DNA of 64,000 nucleotides from positions 62,001 through 126,000 of the forward strand of contig JANSYI010000020.1 of NCBI GenBank assembly GCA_024742475.1, read 5' to 3'. This document shows, in pieces, positions 48,497 through 56,341 of the stretch (position 1 is its first letter; the number at the start of each line of letters is the position of its first letter). The notes under the pieces were generated by a model. It worked only from the letters and a program-made list of their open reading frames with translations, did no database searches and was not told where the DNA came from. The stretch comes from a bacterium. Lineage in GTDB: Bacteria > Myxococcota_A > Polyangia > Nannocystales > Nannocystaceae. Position numbers and translations under genes: made by a program.

Positions 48497-50482
48497 CTAG
48501 GGGCAGCTCGCGGGGCTCGGCGTGCCGATGGCCCAGCCTGCGGCGGTCCGCTGGAGGCTCTCGCCGGGGTCCGCGTCGCCGACGTGTGGCTCGGGGCGGT
48601 TGCCCTGGGGATCCATCAGCCCGTCGTCGTTGAGCACGCCGTAGATGACGGCGTCGGTCGGCACGGTGGTGAAGTCGACCGCGGCCTGGGGCATGTCGAA
48701 GAGCGCGACGCCGTCGGCGACCACGCCGGAGTTTTGCAGGTTGGGCGAGAAGTCGACGTCGAGCCCCGCATCGGGTCCGCCTACGACGAGGCACGCGCCC
48801 GCGCTGATCGACCCCGAGAGATCCACCGAGCCGCGGGTGTAGCTCCCACCGCCCCAGCCGAGGCTCATCGCGTCGAGCGAGACGGCGTCGTCGCAGGTGT
48901 TGTGCAGCTTGACGTACTCCTTGCCGCCATCGCTGCTCGGTGCGTCGTAGAGCACCTCGATGATGCGAACGCCGCACTCGCCAGGGGCAGGATCGGGCTC
49001 ATCGGGCAGCTCGATCGGCTCGGAAGGCTCTTGGGGCGCCTCGACGACGATGGGCATCGCGCGGCGCGGGGTCGCGACGGGCGGCGCGTCCATGCCCGGA
49101 GGCAGCACGCCATGACCATCCCAAAACAGCCCGAACTGGTTGCGGTAGGCCGCGACGACCTCGGGGACCGAGATGAAGTACATGTTCTCGAGGTTGGTCT
49201 CGAAGCCGGTCCCGGTGAGGTTGGAGGAGCCGGTGATGATGGCATCGGGCCCGCTGTCCAGACCCGAGAAGACGAGGAACTTGTTGTGGTGCAGCAGGTG
49301 CGCCTTGTGGTTGGTCTCGAGGTAGCGATCCTCGAAGCGGCCCCGTCCGCCATCGGCCTCTCGTAGCTCGCGGACCTTGGTGACTTCGACGAAGGTGTTG
49401 AGCCCGACCGTCTCCGACTCGGTGGGCTCTTCGGGGTCGAGCCAGTAGAGATCATCGTCGGCCACGAGGCGGAGCACGAACTCGCGGTCCTCATCCTCGA
49501 GTCGCTCGGCGAGGGCGTCGACCATCGTGGTGTAGCTGAAGCGGTGCGCGCCCACGTCGATCGTCTCGGCCTCGTCGATGGCGGCGAGCATCCTGTCACG
49601 CAGCGCGCGCGAGTCGTCGAGCACGGGGATGAAGTACGGGACCATGTCGGTCTCGGGCGTGGCCTCGATGTCCGCGCGGCACTCGTTCATGAAGGCGCGG
49701 TAGGCCCCCTTGCCGTCCGAATGCGCCGGGTCGAGCAGCGACTCCATCAGGCACAGGTGCGCGGCGACGAAGTAGCTGCTGCGCGCGACCTCGAGGAAGT
49801 GCCAGTTCTCGTGGTGCAGGTGCGTGCCGGACGACATGTTGCCGCTGCCGAACGAGAGCTTCATGAACGCGTCGTCGTCATCGGCGGGGCCCGCAGCCCG
49901 CGGGTTGATCATCAGCACCTTGTTGTGAGCGAAGCCGACCGAGCCCTGGTGACCACGCGTGAACACGTCGCCGCCGCACGCGATGACCTGCTCGGCCTTG
50001 CTGCTGATCTTGTCGAGCACGAAGGTGACCTCCGCGCCGCGATCGATCGCCGAACAGAGCGCGTCGGCGACCTTCTGGTCCGAGAAGGAGAGGTAGGCCA
50101 AGAACACCTCGTCGCCAGCACCTGTCTCTTCGAGCCAGTCGAGGATTCGAGTCTGCGGGCTGGAGATCCGATCGCCCGATGCCTCGGAGTCGGCCTTGGT
50201 GCAGTAGACGTTCTTGGGCTTGGCCCCGACGCTGCCCCCGTCGATGGTCTGAAGCGGCGCGTCGTAGCCGTAGTTGGCGCACAGGGGGTTGGTGAACAGC
50301 ACCTCGTAGGAGCGGTAGTCCAGGCACGTCTGTCCTTGCGCGCAGGCATCGGTCGCGCCGTCGGCCTTGCCAGCGGGACCACCCGGCCCACCCGGGGCGC
50401 CGCCCTCTGCCCCCGACCCGCCCCGGTCACAGGCGGTCAAAGCAAGGGCAATCGCGAAAAGGGACGTGAACGTGCGGGACAT
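48497..50482 (-). CDS. Phospholipase D-like lipoprotein with C-terminal lamin-tail domain
   Basis: The 661-residue protein has a lipoprotein signal (IALALTAC, Cys18) and a Gly/Pro-rich linker. Two PLD-fold halves follow: the first with AHNKVLMIN and GSGNMSSG, the second with HHNKFLVFSG and GSSNLTGTG. Both keep the His and Lys of the HxKxxxxD motif but the Asp is replaced (Asn and Ser), so hydrolytic activity is uncertain. The C-terminal 150 residues (VRIIEVLYDAPSSDGGKEYVKLHNTCDDAVSLDAMSLGWG) form a lamin-tail-like (LTD) domain that usually binds DNA or surfaces. A surface nuclease or phospholipase is possible. Leader of about 30 bases with a GAGGT element. Confidence 0.88.
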   Translation of the reverse strand: MSRTFTSLFAIALALTACDRGGSGAEGGAPGGPGGPAGKADGATDACAQGQTCLDYRSYEVLFTNPLCANYGYDAPLQTIDGGSVGAKPKNVYCTKADSEASGDRISSPQTRILDWLEETGAGDEVFLAYLSFSDQKVADALCSAIDRGAEVTFVLDKISSKAEQVIACGGDVFTRGHQGSVGFAHNKVLMINPRAAGPADDDDAFMKLSFGSGNMSSGTHLHHENWHFLEVARSSYFVAAHLCLMESLLDPAHSDGKGAYRAFMNECRADIEATPETDMVPYFIPVLDDSRALRDRMLAAIDEAETIDVGAHRFSYTTMVDALAERLEDEDREFVLRLVADDDLYWLDPEEPTESETVGLNTFVEVTKVRELREADGGRGRFEDRYLETNHKAHLLHHNKFLVFSGLDSGPDAIITGSSNLTGTGFETNLENMYFISVPEVVAAYRNQFGLFWDGHGVLPPGMDAPPVATPRRAMPIVVEAPQEPSEPIELPDEPDPAPGECGVRIIEVLYDAPSSDGGKEYVKLHNTCDDAVSLDAMSLGWGGGSYTRGSVDLSGSISAGACLVVGGPDAGLDVDFSPNLQNSGVVADGVALFDMPQAAVDFTTVPTDAVIYGVLNDDGLMDPQGNRPEPHVGDADPGESLQRTAAGWAIGTPSPASCP

Positions 50483-50628
50483 AGGCGACCTCGGACAGGT
50501 GTGCCCAGAGGTTACCTTGTCGCATCATGTAGGTGCGAGACACAGATGTCGTTCAAAGTCGAAAAAGCCGCGCATTTCCAGGCGCGTCGCCCCAAGCAAC
50601 GAGAGATCCCTGCGCGTTTTCGCGCGCC

Positions 50629-51390
50629 CTATCGGCCCAGCAGAGCGTCGATCAGGCCGGGCACGGTCCACGACTCGCGCCAGCGGATCATCCGCACCAG
50701 CAGCGAGAGCGGCAGGCGCGGGTAAGCGATGCGCCGGCCCAGCGCCGCCGTGGTCGCGTCGACGTCGGCCTCGAACGCGGCGCGCTCGGCCTGCGTCCGC
50801 CGGGCCGCGACACGTGCCACGTCCCACGCCTGGGCCCGCGAGCGCACGACGACGAACACGCCGAGCCGCTCGTCGGCCTGCCCCATCCACAGATCGCCGC
50901 TGGCGAGCCACGGCGAGAACCGCTGCAGCGCGCCCTGAACGATGTCGAGCTCGCGCGCGAGGATCTCGTTGATGCGCACGAAGTCGTCGGCGAACCCCTC
51001 GGTGTCCACGCCGGACTCGACCACGGCGAACCCCAGGTCGAGGTTGATGTGCGCGTTGACGCCGAGCAGCAGGAGCTGCATCGCGGTCAAGGAAGCGTCG
51101 GAGACCGCCTCGAACGCCAGCGACCACGACTTCGAGACGGGCTCGCCCGCGAGATGGGCGCGCAGCGGCGCGAAGTACCGCCGCGCGAACACGGCGTCGA
51201 AGTGGCTCATCCTCGGGCCGTCGTCGAAGAGGCCGGTGTCGATGCCGCGTTTCACCGCGAGGGTGATGCGCTTGTAGAGGGCAGCGAACAGCGCGCGGCC
51301 ATCGTGTCCAGCGACGCCCTCGGCGATCACCTCGTCGAGGGCACGAAGGACGTCGTCGATATCGTCGATGCCTTGCGGGTCTTGCGACAC
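50629..51390 (-). CDS. DUF5995-family protein
   Basis: The 253-residue cytoplasmic protein has MSHFDAVFARRYFAPL near the first third, LLLLGVNAHINLDLGFAVV in the middle and DDFVRINEILARELDIVQG after it, which are the landmarks of DUF5995 (the HINxDL phrase is diagnostic). Function is unknown in general; several members are linked to small-molecule metabolism. It lies seven bases behind the PH-domain gene, probably in one operon. A palindrome GCGCG-AAAA-CGCGC lies directly behind its stop on the minus strand and may be a weak terminator. Confidence 0.82.
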   Translation of the reverse strand: MSQDPQGIDDIDDVLRALDEVIAEGVAGHDGRALFAALYKRITLAVKRGIDTGLFDDGPRMSHFDAVFARRYFAPLRAHLAGEPVSKSWSLAFEAVSDASLTAMQLLLLGVNAHINLDLGFAVVESGVDTEGFADDFVRINEILARELDIVQGALQRFSPWLASGDLWMGQADERLGVFVVVRSRAQAWDVARVAARRTQAERAAFEADVDATTAALGRRIAYPRLPLSLLVRMIRWRESWTVPGLIDALLGR

Positions 51391-51397
51391 CCGACGA

Positions 51398-52276
51398 CTA
51401 CACCGGGGGTTCGAAGTGCTCGACCATGCCGTCGGCGCCGACCATCTCCATGGGTCGAGACGTATGCCGCGCGGCCTGGACGGCGTCGCGGAGCCGCTCG
51501 AAGAGCTTTCGAGAGTCGGGCAGACCGTAGAGCACGACCTCGGGGTCGGTTTGATCGGTGCTGATCAGCGTGACCGTGGCGTTGCCGAGCATGCGATCGA
51601 TGATGTTCTGCGTGTAGCGCACGTCGAGCACGCGCCACAGCTCGAGGCTGTCGACCGTGGTCGAGAGCACGCCCTGCTCGTACTCGACGCGGCGCAGCGT
51701 GATCTTGTAGCGCGTCGTTCGGTACCGGAGGAAGGTCCACAGCATGCCCGGCAGGCCGATCAGGCTCAGCACCCACAGCGGCCAGCTCGCAAAGAACTCG
51801 ATGAGGCCCAGCAGGTAGGCCAGGACGCCACCGACGAGCGAGACGCCGAACCACTTGAGGTACCCGCCGTAGACCGCGGTCGGCCGAGCCGTCCCCTCGA
51901 AGAGGATCTCGGTGTCGCCCGACTGGGCGGTCGAACCTTGCGGCGGGTGCGCCTGAGGACGCGCGGGCTGCTGGGGCATCTGGTGGCCAGGGTGCGGCTG
52001 CTGCTGCATGGGCTGCTGCTGCATGGGCTGTTGCGGCGCGTGGCCTTGTTGGGGCGCTTGGCCAGGGTGCGGCGCTTGGCCAGGATGCTGTTGCTGCATT
52101 GCGTGTCCTTGGTTGGGAGGATACCCGCCAGGCGCGGGCGATGGCGAGGCAACCCCAGGCACCGCCGCGGGATTCCCCGTGGCTGTGCCTTGGGCGCCGG
52201 GTGCGGGGCCCCCAACGGGCAACTCCGAAGAATCCTCGGGGTGTAGATGCGACCAGCCCGGTCCCTGACCACTCAT
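51398..52276 (-). CDS. PH-domain (bPH2/YdbT-like) membrane protein with Gln/Pro-rich N-terminus
   Basis: The 292-residue protein has a long disordered N-terminus (about 115 residues) with tandem MQQQP, GQAPHP and QGH units. Two membrane segments follow (FGVSLVGGVLAYLLGLIEFF and SWPLWVLSLIGLPGMLWTFL), and a cytoplasmic bPH2 domain (TTRYKITLRRVEYEQGVLSTTVDSLELWRVLDVRYTQNIIDRMLGNATVTLIS) that is usual for this family. A C-terminal tail has repeated Met and Glu. Starts at 52276 or 52288 are both possible; the first gives MSGQGPG and is preferred. Divergent from the kinase gene with 63 bases between starts. Confidence 0.8.
   Translation of the reverse strand: MSGQGPGWSHLHPEDSSELPVGGPAPGAQGTATGNPAAVPGVASPSPAPGGYPPNQGHAMQQQHPGQAPHPGQAPQQGHAPQQPMQQQPMQQQPHPGHQMPQQPARPQAHPPQGSTAQSGDTEILFEGTARPTAVYGGYLKWFGVSLVGGVLAYLLGLIEFFASWPLWVLSLIGLPGMLWTFLRYRTTRYKITLRRVEYEQGVLSTTVDSLELWRVLDVRYTQNIIDRMLGNATVTLISTDQTDPEVVLYGLPDSRKLFERLRDAVQAARHTSRPMEMVGADGMVEHFEPPV
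52011..52046 (-). repeat. 15-bp tandem repeat encoding MQQQP units
   Basis: Two to three copies of a 15-base unit rich in CTG/CAG give the Gln-rich part of the PH-domain protein. Slippage would keep the frame. Confidence 0.55.
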
Positions 52277-52339
52277 CGCGACAAGCATCGCATCGGGCTC
52301 CATCGCGAACAAGGCCGTCGATGTAGGCTGGAGGCGTCC

Positions 52340-55300
52340 GTGACAGAGACCTGCCTCGAAGAGAACGAGATCGTCGATCTCGTGACCGGCAACCTCGACG
52401 CAGAGGCCGCCCGGCAGGCCGAGGCCCACATCGACCGATGCAGCGCGTGTCGGACGGTGCTCATCGAGCTGGCCCGAGTGTTCGAGCTTGCGAGTTCTTC
52501 GCTGCCCGAACGCAGCGCGACCGCGCAGTCCCAGGGCGACCATCCCTCCGAAGACGACGTTCCCCTGCTGCTGCAGCCGCCCGCGATGATGCGCGGCACG
52601 ACGATCGGCCGCTACCTGATGCTCGACGTGCTCGGCGCGGGCGCAATGGGAGTCGTCTACGCGGCCTTCGACCCCGAGCTCGATCGAAAGGTCGCGCTCA
52701 AGCTCTTGCATGCGCGCGCGGTAGGCAAGGTCTCGAGCGAGAGGCTCGTCCGCGAGGCGCGAGCGACCGCGAAGCTCTCGCACCCGAACGTGGTCGTCGT
52801 CCATGACGTCGGCGAACACGAGGGCGCTGTGTTCATGGCGATGGAGTACGTCGAGGGCGGGACGCTCGGCGAGTGGCTCGGCACGGAGCGACCCGACCAC
52901 GACGCCGTATTGGCCGCGTTTCGTGAGGCGGGCTTGGGGCTGCGTGCAGCGCATGCGGCGGGGCTGGTGCATCGCGACTTCAAGCCCGCCAACGTCCTCA
53001 TGGGCAGCGACGGTCGCCCGAGGGTCACCGACTTCGGCCTGGCGCGCGGAGACGGCTCGGCGCCCGGGCCCGAGGAGCTGCTCTCGACCCATCCAGGCCC
53101 CGAAGCGAAGCTGCTCGATGCGACGTTCACCCGCACCGGAGCGCTGGTCGGCACGCCGGCATACATGTCTCCCGAGCAGTTCGCCGGCAAGACCGCCGAC
53201 GCCCGGTCGGACCAGTTCAGCTTCTGCGTCGCACTGTTCGAGGCGCTGTGCGGCTCTCGTCCGTTCGCCGGCAAGACCGTGACCGAGCTGGCGACGAACG
53301 TGAGCGCCGGACGCATCGCGGATCCCACACTGCTCGATGGGCTGCCACGTCACGTACGCACCATGCTCCTTCGAGGTCTGCGCCCACATCCCGACGAGAG
53401 GTTCGCGGACATGGACGCCCTGCTGCGCAGCCTCGAACCGAGGGCGAGAGTCAGCGCAGCCACCCGCGCGGTGTTCCTCGGCGGCTTGCTCGTCGGTGGT
53501 GGGGGCCTCGCGATCGCCGTGGCCAGCACGCGAGCGGATGACGAGACCTGCGACGATGGAACGGCGACGGTGCACGCGGCCTGGACCGACGAGCGCGCTC
53601 GAGCGATCCGGGCAGCTCTCGCGCCCGAAGACGACCCGCGACGTTCGGCCGCGTCCGAGCGAGTCACGCAGGGCCTGGACACCTACGCGGCCGCGTGGCT
53701 CTCCGCCCGCGGCGAGGCATGCCAATCCGAACCACCGCGTCGCAGCGCCGCGACGACGTGCCTCGACCGGGGCTTCGTGCACTACTCCGCGCTACTCGAC
53801 GCGCTCGAGCAGGGCGAGGCGTCGGCGCTGCAGCACGCCGCCAACGCGGTCGCGCAGCTCGACGACCCAGCCCGGTGCGGCGCTCCACACTGGCGCGAGG
53901 CTGCCGAGCTCGACCCTCCTCCTTCGCTCGCCGACGCCGTGCACACCCTGCGCGAGCAGCTGGCGCGGGTGCGTGTCGACGAACATCTCGGGCACTTCGC
54001 TCGAGCCCTCGAGGCGAGCACGCCGCTGCTCGACGAAGCCCAGCGAGTGGGGTTCGACCCTCTGACCGCCGACGTTCACCATCAACGGGGCCTCCTGCGC
54101 GCCGAGCTCGGGGAGTACGAGGCCGCGCTGACCGAGTTCGAGCACGCGTTCGCGGTCGGCATGCGCTCGGGCTACGACCGCCCGGCGGTGCTCTCGGGCT
54201 CGTTGGCGCTTCAGATCGTCGGCCAGTCCACCCCGGATGCCGAGCGCGCGCGGATGTGGAACACGCTGACCAAGGCGGCGGTCGACCGCGCGGGCGAGCA
54301 CTCTCGTCTCGCGGCGGCATACTGGAACGGCGCCGGCCTCGACCACCGCTTGCAAGGCCGGTACGCCGAGTCGCGCGATGCGTTCGAGCGCGCAATCGAG
54401 ATCTACGAGGAGACGAGCCCCGGGAGCACGGACCGGTTCCACCCCCTCAACAACCTCGCCGCGCTCGAGATGGACCAGCGCAACTTCCAGGCCGCCGAAC
54501 GACGCGCGCGTGCGCTGATCGAGGCCCAAGAGCAGGCGCTCGGCCCCGATCATCCCGACCTGGTCACCTCGCTGGCAACCCTCGCGGCGGCGCTCGCCTC
54601 GACCAACCAGCTCGACGAAGCCGCCGCGACCATCGAGCGCGCAATCGACCTCGAGATGACGTGGCTCGGAGACGACAGCCCCCGCCTCGACTCGGTCCGC
54701 ATGACGTTGGCGCAGATCCGCAAGCGCCAAGGCGACCTCCACGGCGCGCGAGACCTCTACGCGCAGACGCTCGAGAAGTGGAAGGTCAAGCGCGGGCCCG
54801 ACGATCCCTACACCGCCCTCGCGCACAACAACCTCGCGGCGACGCTGGCCGAGCTCGGCGACACGGCCGGGGCGCTCGAGCACCACCAGCGGGCGCTCGA
54901 GATCCGCGTCGCTCACCGCGGGCAGGACCACGTCGACACGGCGCAGGCTCACTCCGCGGTCGCGGCGGATCTACTCAGCCTCGGGCGCTGCGACGCGGCC
55001 GCCGAGCACCTGGACGAAGCGCTCGCGGTGACGGAGGACCTCGCCCCAAAGGACGTCATCAAGGCCGTCGTCGAGGCAAACTTCGCCAAGCACGCCTTGA
55101 AGTGCACCGACCGCCCCGAAGACGCGCGGCGCTGGGCCGAAGCGTCGGTCGAGCACATCAGCACGGCGCTGGGCCCCGAACACCCGCTCGTCGCAAAGAT
55201 GCTCGCGACCGCGGCCGAGGCGGCCCTCGAAGCCGATGCCCGAAGCGACGCGCGGGCTCTGGTCGCTCGCGGGCTTCCGCTGACCAAGCCGACCTCCAAC

Positions 55301-55459
55301 GGCACCCGCGCGCGGCTGCTGTACGTCAAAGCCCAGCTCGACGATGGCGAGGCGCGACGGAAGGCAGTGGCCGAAGCGTTGTCGGCCCTGCCCGAGCTCC
55401 CGCGGTGGGCCGAGCTGCGCGCAAAGCTCGAGGCCCTCGAAGCGTCGTCACCACGCTGA
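52340..55459 (+). CDS. Ser/Thr protein kinase with N-terminal zinc-finger and C-terminal TPRs
   Basis: The 1039-residue protein has a short anti-sigma-like zinc motif (His30, Cys34, Cys37), then a eukaryotic-type kinase domain: LGAGAMGVVY (near residue 98), VALKLL (Lys near 121), LVHRDFKPANVL with the catalytic Asp (near 211), VTDFGLA (near 231) and GTPAYMSPEQ. A membrane segment lies near 378-397 (FLGGLLVGGGGLAIAVAS) and about twelve TPR-like units fill the rest. The layout, with the kinase inside and TPRs outside the membrane, is common in myxobacteria. It may phosphorylate FHA proteins such as the one at 4547-5524. Start GTG with GGAGG five bases upstream, although TAGGCT is also close. 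Confidence 0.92.
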   Translation: MTETCLEENEIVDLVTGNLDAEAARQAEAHIDRCSACRTVLIELARVFELASSSLPERSATAQSQGDHPSEDDVPLLLQPPAMMRGTTIGRYLMLDVLGAGAMGVVYAAFDPELDRKVALKLLHARAVGKVSSERLVREARATAKLSHPNVVVVHDVGEHEGAVFMAMEYVEGGTLGEWLGTERPDHDAVLAAFREAGLGLRAAHAAGLVHRDFKPANVLMGSDGRPRVTDFGLARGDGSAPGPEELLSTHPGPEAKLLDATFTRTGALVGTPAYMSPEQFAGKTADARSDQFSFCVALFEALCGSRPFAGKTVTELATNVSAGRIADPTLLDGLPRHVRTMLLRGLRPHPDERFADMDALLRSLEPRARVSAATRAVFLGGLLVGGGGLAIAVASTRADDETCDDGTATVHAAWTDERARAIRAALAPEDDPRRSAASERVTQGLDTYAAAWLSARGEACQSEPPRRSAATTCLDRGFVHYSALLDALEQGEASALQHAANAVAQLDDPARCGAPHWREAAELDPPPSLADAVHTLREQLARVRVDEHLGHFARALEASTPLLDEAQRVGFDPLTADVHHQRGLLRAELGEYEAALTEFEHAFAVGMRSGYDRPAVLSGSLALQIVGQSTPDAERARMWNTLTKAAVDRAGEHSRLAAAYWNGAGLDHRLQGRYAESRDAFERAIEIYEETSPGSTDRFHPLNNLAALEMDQRNFQAAERRARALIEAQEQALGPDHPDLVTSLATLAAALASTNQLDEAAATIERAIDLEMTWLGDDSPRLDSVRMTLAQIRKRQGDLHGARDLYAQTLEKWKVKRGPDDPYTALAHNNLAATLAELGDTAGALEHHQRALEIRVAHRGQDHVDTAQAHSAVAADLLSLGRCDAAAEHLDEALAVTEDLAPKDVIKAVVEANFAKHALKCTDRPEDARRWAEASVEHISTALGPEHPLVAKMLATAAEAALEADARSDARALVARGLPLTKPTSNGTRARLLYVKAQLDDGEARRKAVAEALSALPELPRWAELRAKLEALEASSPR

Positions 55460-55509
55460 GCGTTGCACCGCTTGGCGGATCGGCGAAGAGGTGCAAGGCT
55501 CCGGGCATC

Positions 55510-56325
55510 GTGCCGAGGATCGTATTCGCACTCGCAGCGCTCGCCGTCGCCCTCCCCGGATGCGGCAAGGTGCGCAGCTACACCGAGCCCACCGTCGCCG
55601 TTCCAGAGGCCGACCCTCTAGACGAAGCGGCGACGCTGCTGCTCGATTCGCTCGCGCGCGGTCGGTACGACGCGCTGGCCTCGCGCACCTCCGAGCCGCT
55701 GACTTCGGACATGAGTCGGGCCGAGTTCGACGACCTCGCGGCGATCGTGCAGTGGCTGGGTCCGCTGCGCTCCCGGACCGTCGATGAAGACGCGGTCGTC
55801 GAGCATGGAGCGCGCTCCTACGTCCTGCGGTTCGACCGGGGCGGCGACGTGGATCTCGAGGTGTTCATCGACGCGACGGGTCAGCTCACCGGGTTCGAGT
55901 TCTCGGGAAAGGGCTTCGTCGAGGCCGAACGCGGGGTGCTGGCCGAGCCTTGGCGGGAGTTTCGGGTCTACGACTTTCACCGACTCGCCGCGGACGGCTC
56001 GCGACTCGGCTCCGACGAGCCCGCGACCACGAACCGGGTCGAGTACGAGCTCGTCGTGGGCGGGATCGAGGCCGTCCTCGGCGTGCACCACCTGCGGGTC
56101 GAGAAGACCCTGCTCGACGCCGGCGGGTCGCCCGTGCTGCGCGAGCCCATCGAGTTCGACACCACGTTCGACCAAGACGCCATGGGCGTGCCGCGAGGGG
56201 TCGTGCGCGGACACGTCGAAGTCCCCGGGCCCGGTCGATGGACGCTCCAGCTGGTCATCAGCGACGAGAACGCCCACCGCGCGATCGAGCACGAGCACAT
56301 CTTCAGGGTCGGCGCCGCGAAGTAG
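55510..56325 (+). CDS. Hypothetical lipoprotein downstream of the kinase
   Basis: The 271-residue lipoprotein (LAVALPGC, Cys18) is mixed alpha/beta: DEAATLLLDSLARGRYDALASRT, YVLRFDRGGDVDLEVFIDATGQLTGFEFSG, then a second domain (VEYELVVGGIEAVLGVHHLRVEKTLLDAGG and WTLQLVISDENAHRAIEHEHIFRV). The first half has a DUF3887-like outline, a fold often seen in secreted proteins. No clear family. The GTG at 55510 is chosen for the signal. No -10 hexamer is evident, so it may be read from the kinase promoter. Confidence 0.75.
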   Translation: MPRIVFALAALAVALPGCGKVRSYTEPTVAVPEADPLDEAATLLLDSLARGRYDALASRTSEPLTSDMSRAEFDDLAAIVQWLGPLRSRTVDEDAVVEHGARSYVLRFDRGGDVDLEVFIDATGQLTGFEFSGKGFVEAERGVLAEPWREFRVYDFHRLAADGSRLGSDEPATTNRVEYELVVGGIEAVLGVHHLRVEKTLLDAGGSPVLREPIEFDTTFDQDAMGVPRGVVRGHVEVPGPGRWTLQLVISDENAHRAIEHEHIFRVGAAK

Positions 56326-56341
56326 CGCCGGTTGCACGCGA

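Noticed and set aside
50629..50660. GCGCG-AAAA-CGCGC palindrome behind the DUF5995 gene as an intrinsic terminator
   Set aside because: The stem is only 5 bp and no T-run follows on the minus strand, so it is mentioned with the gene but not called.
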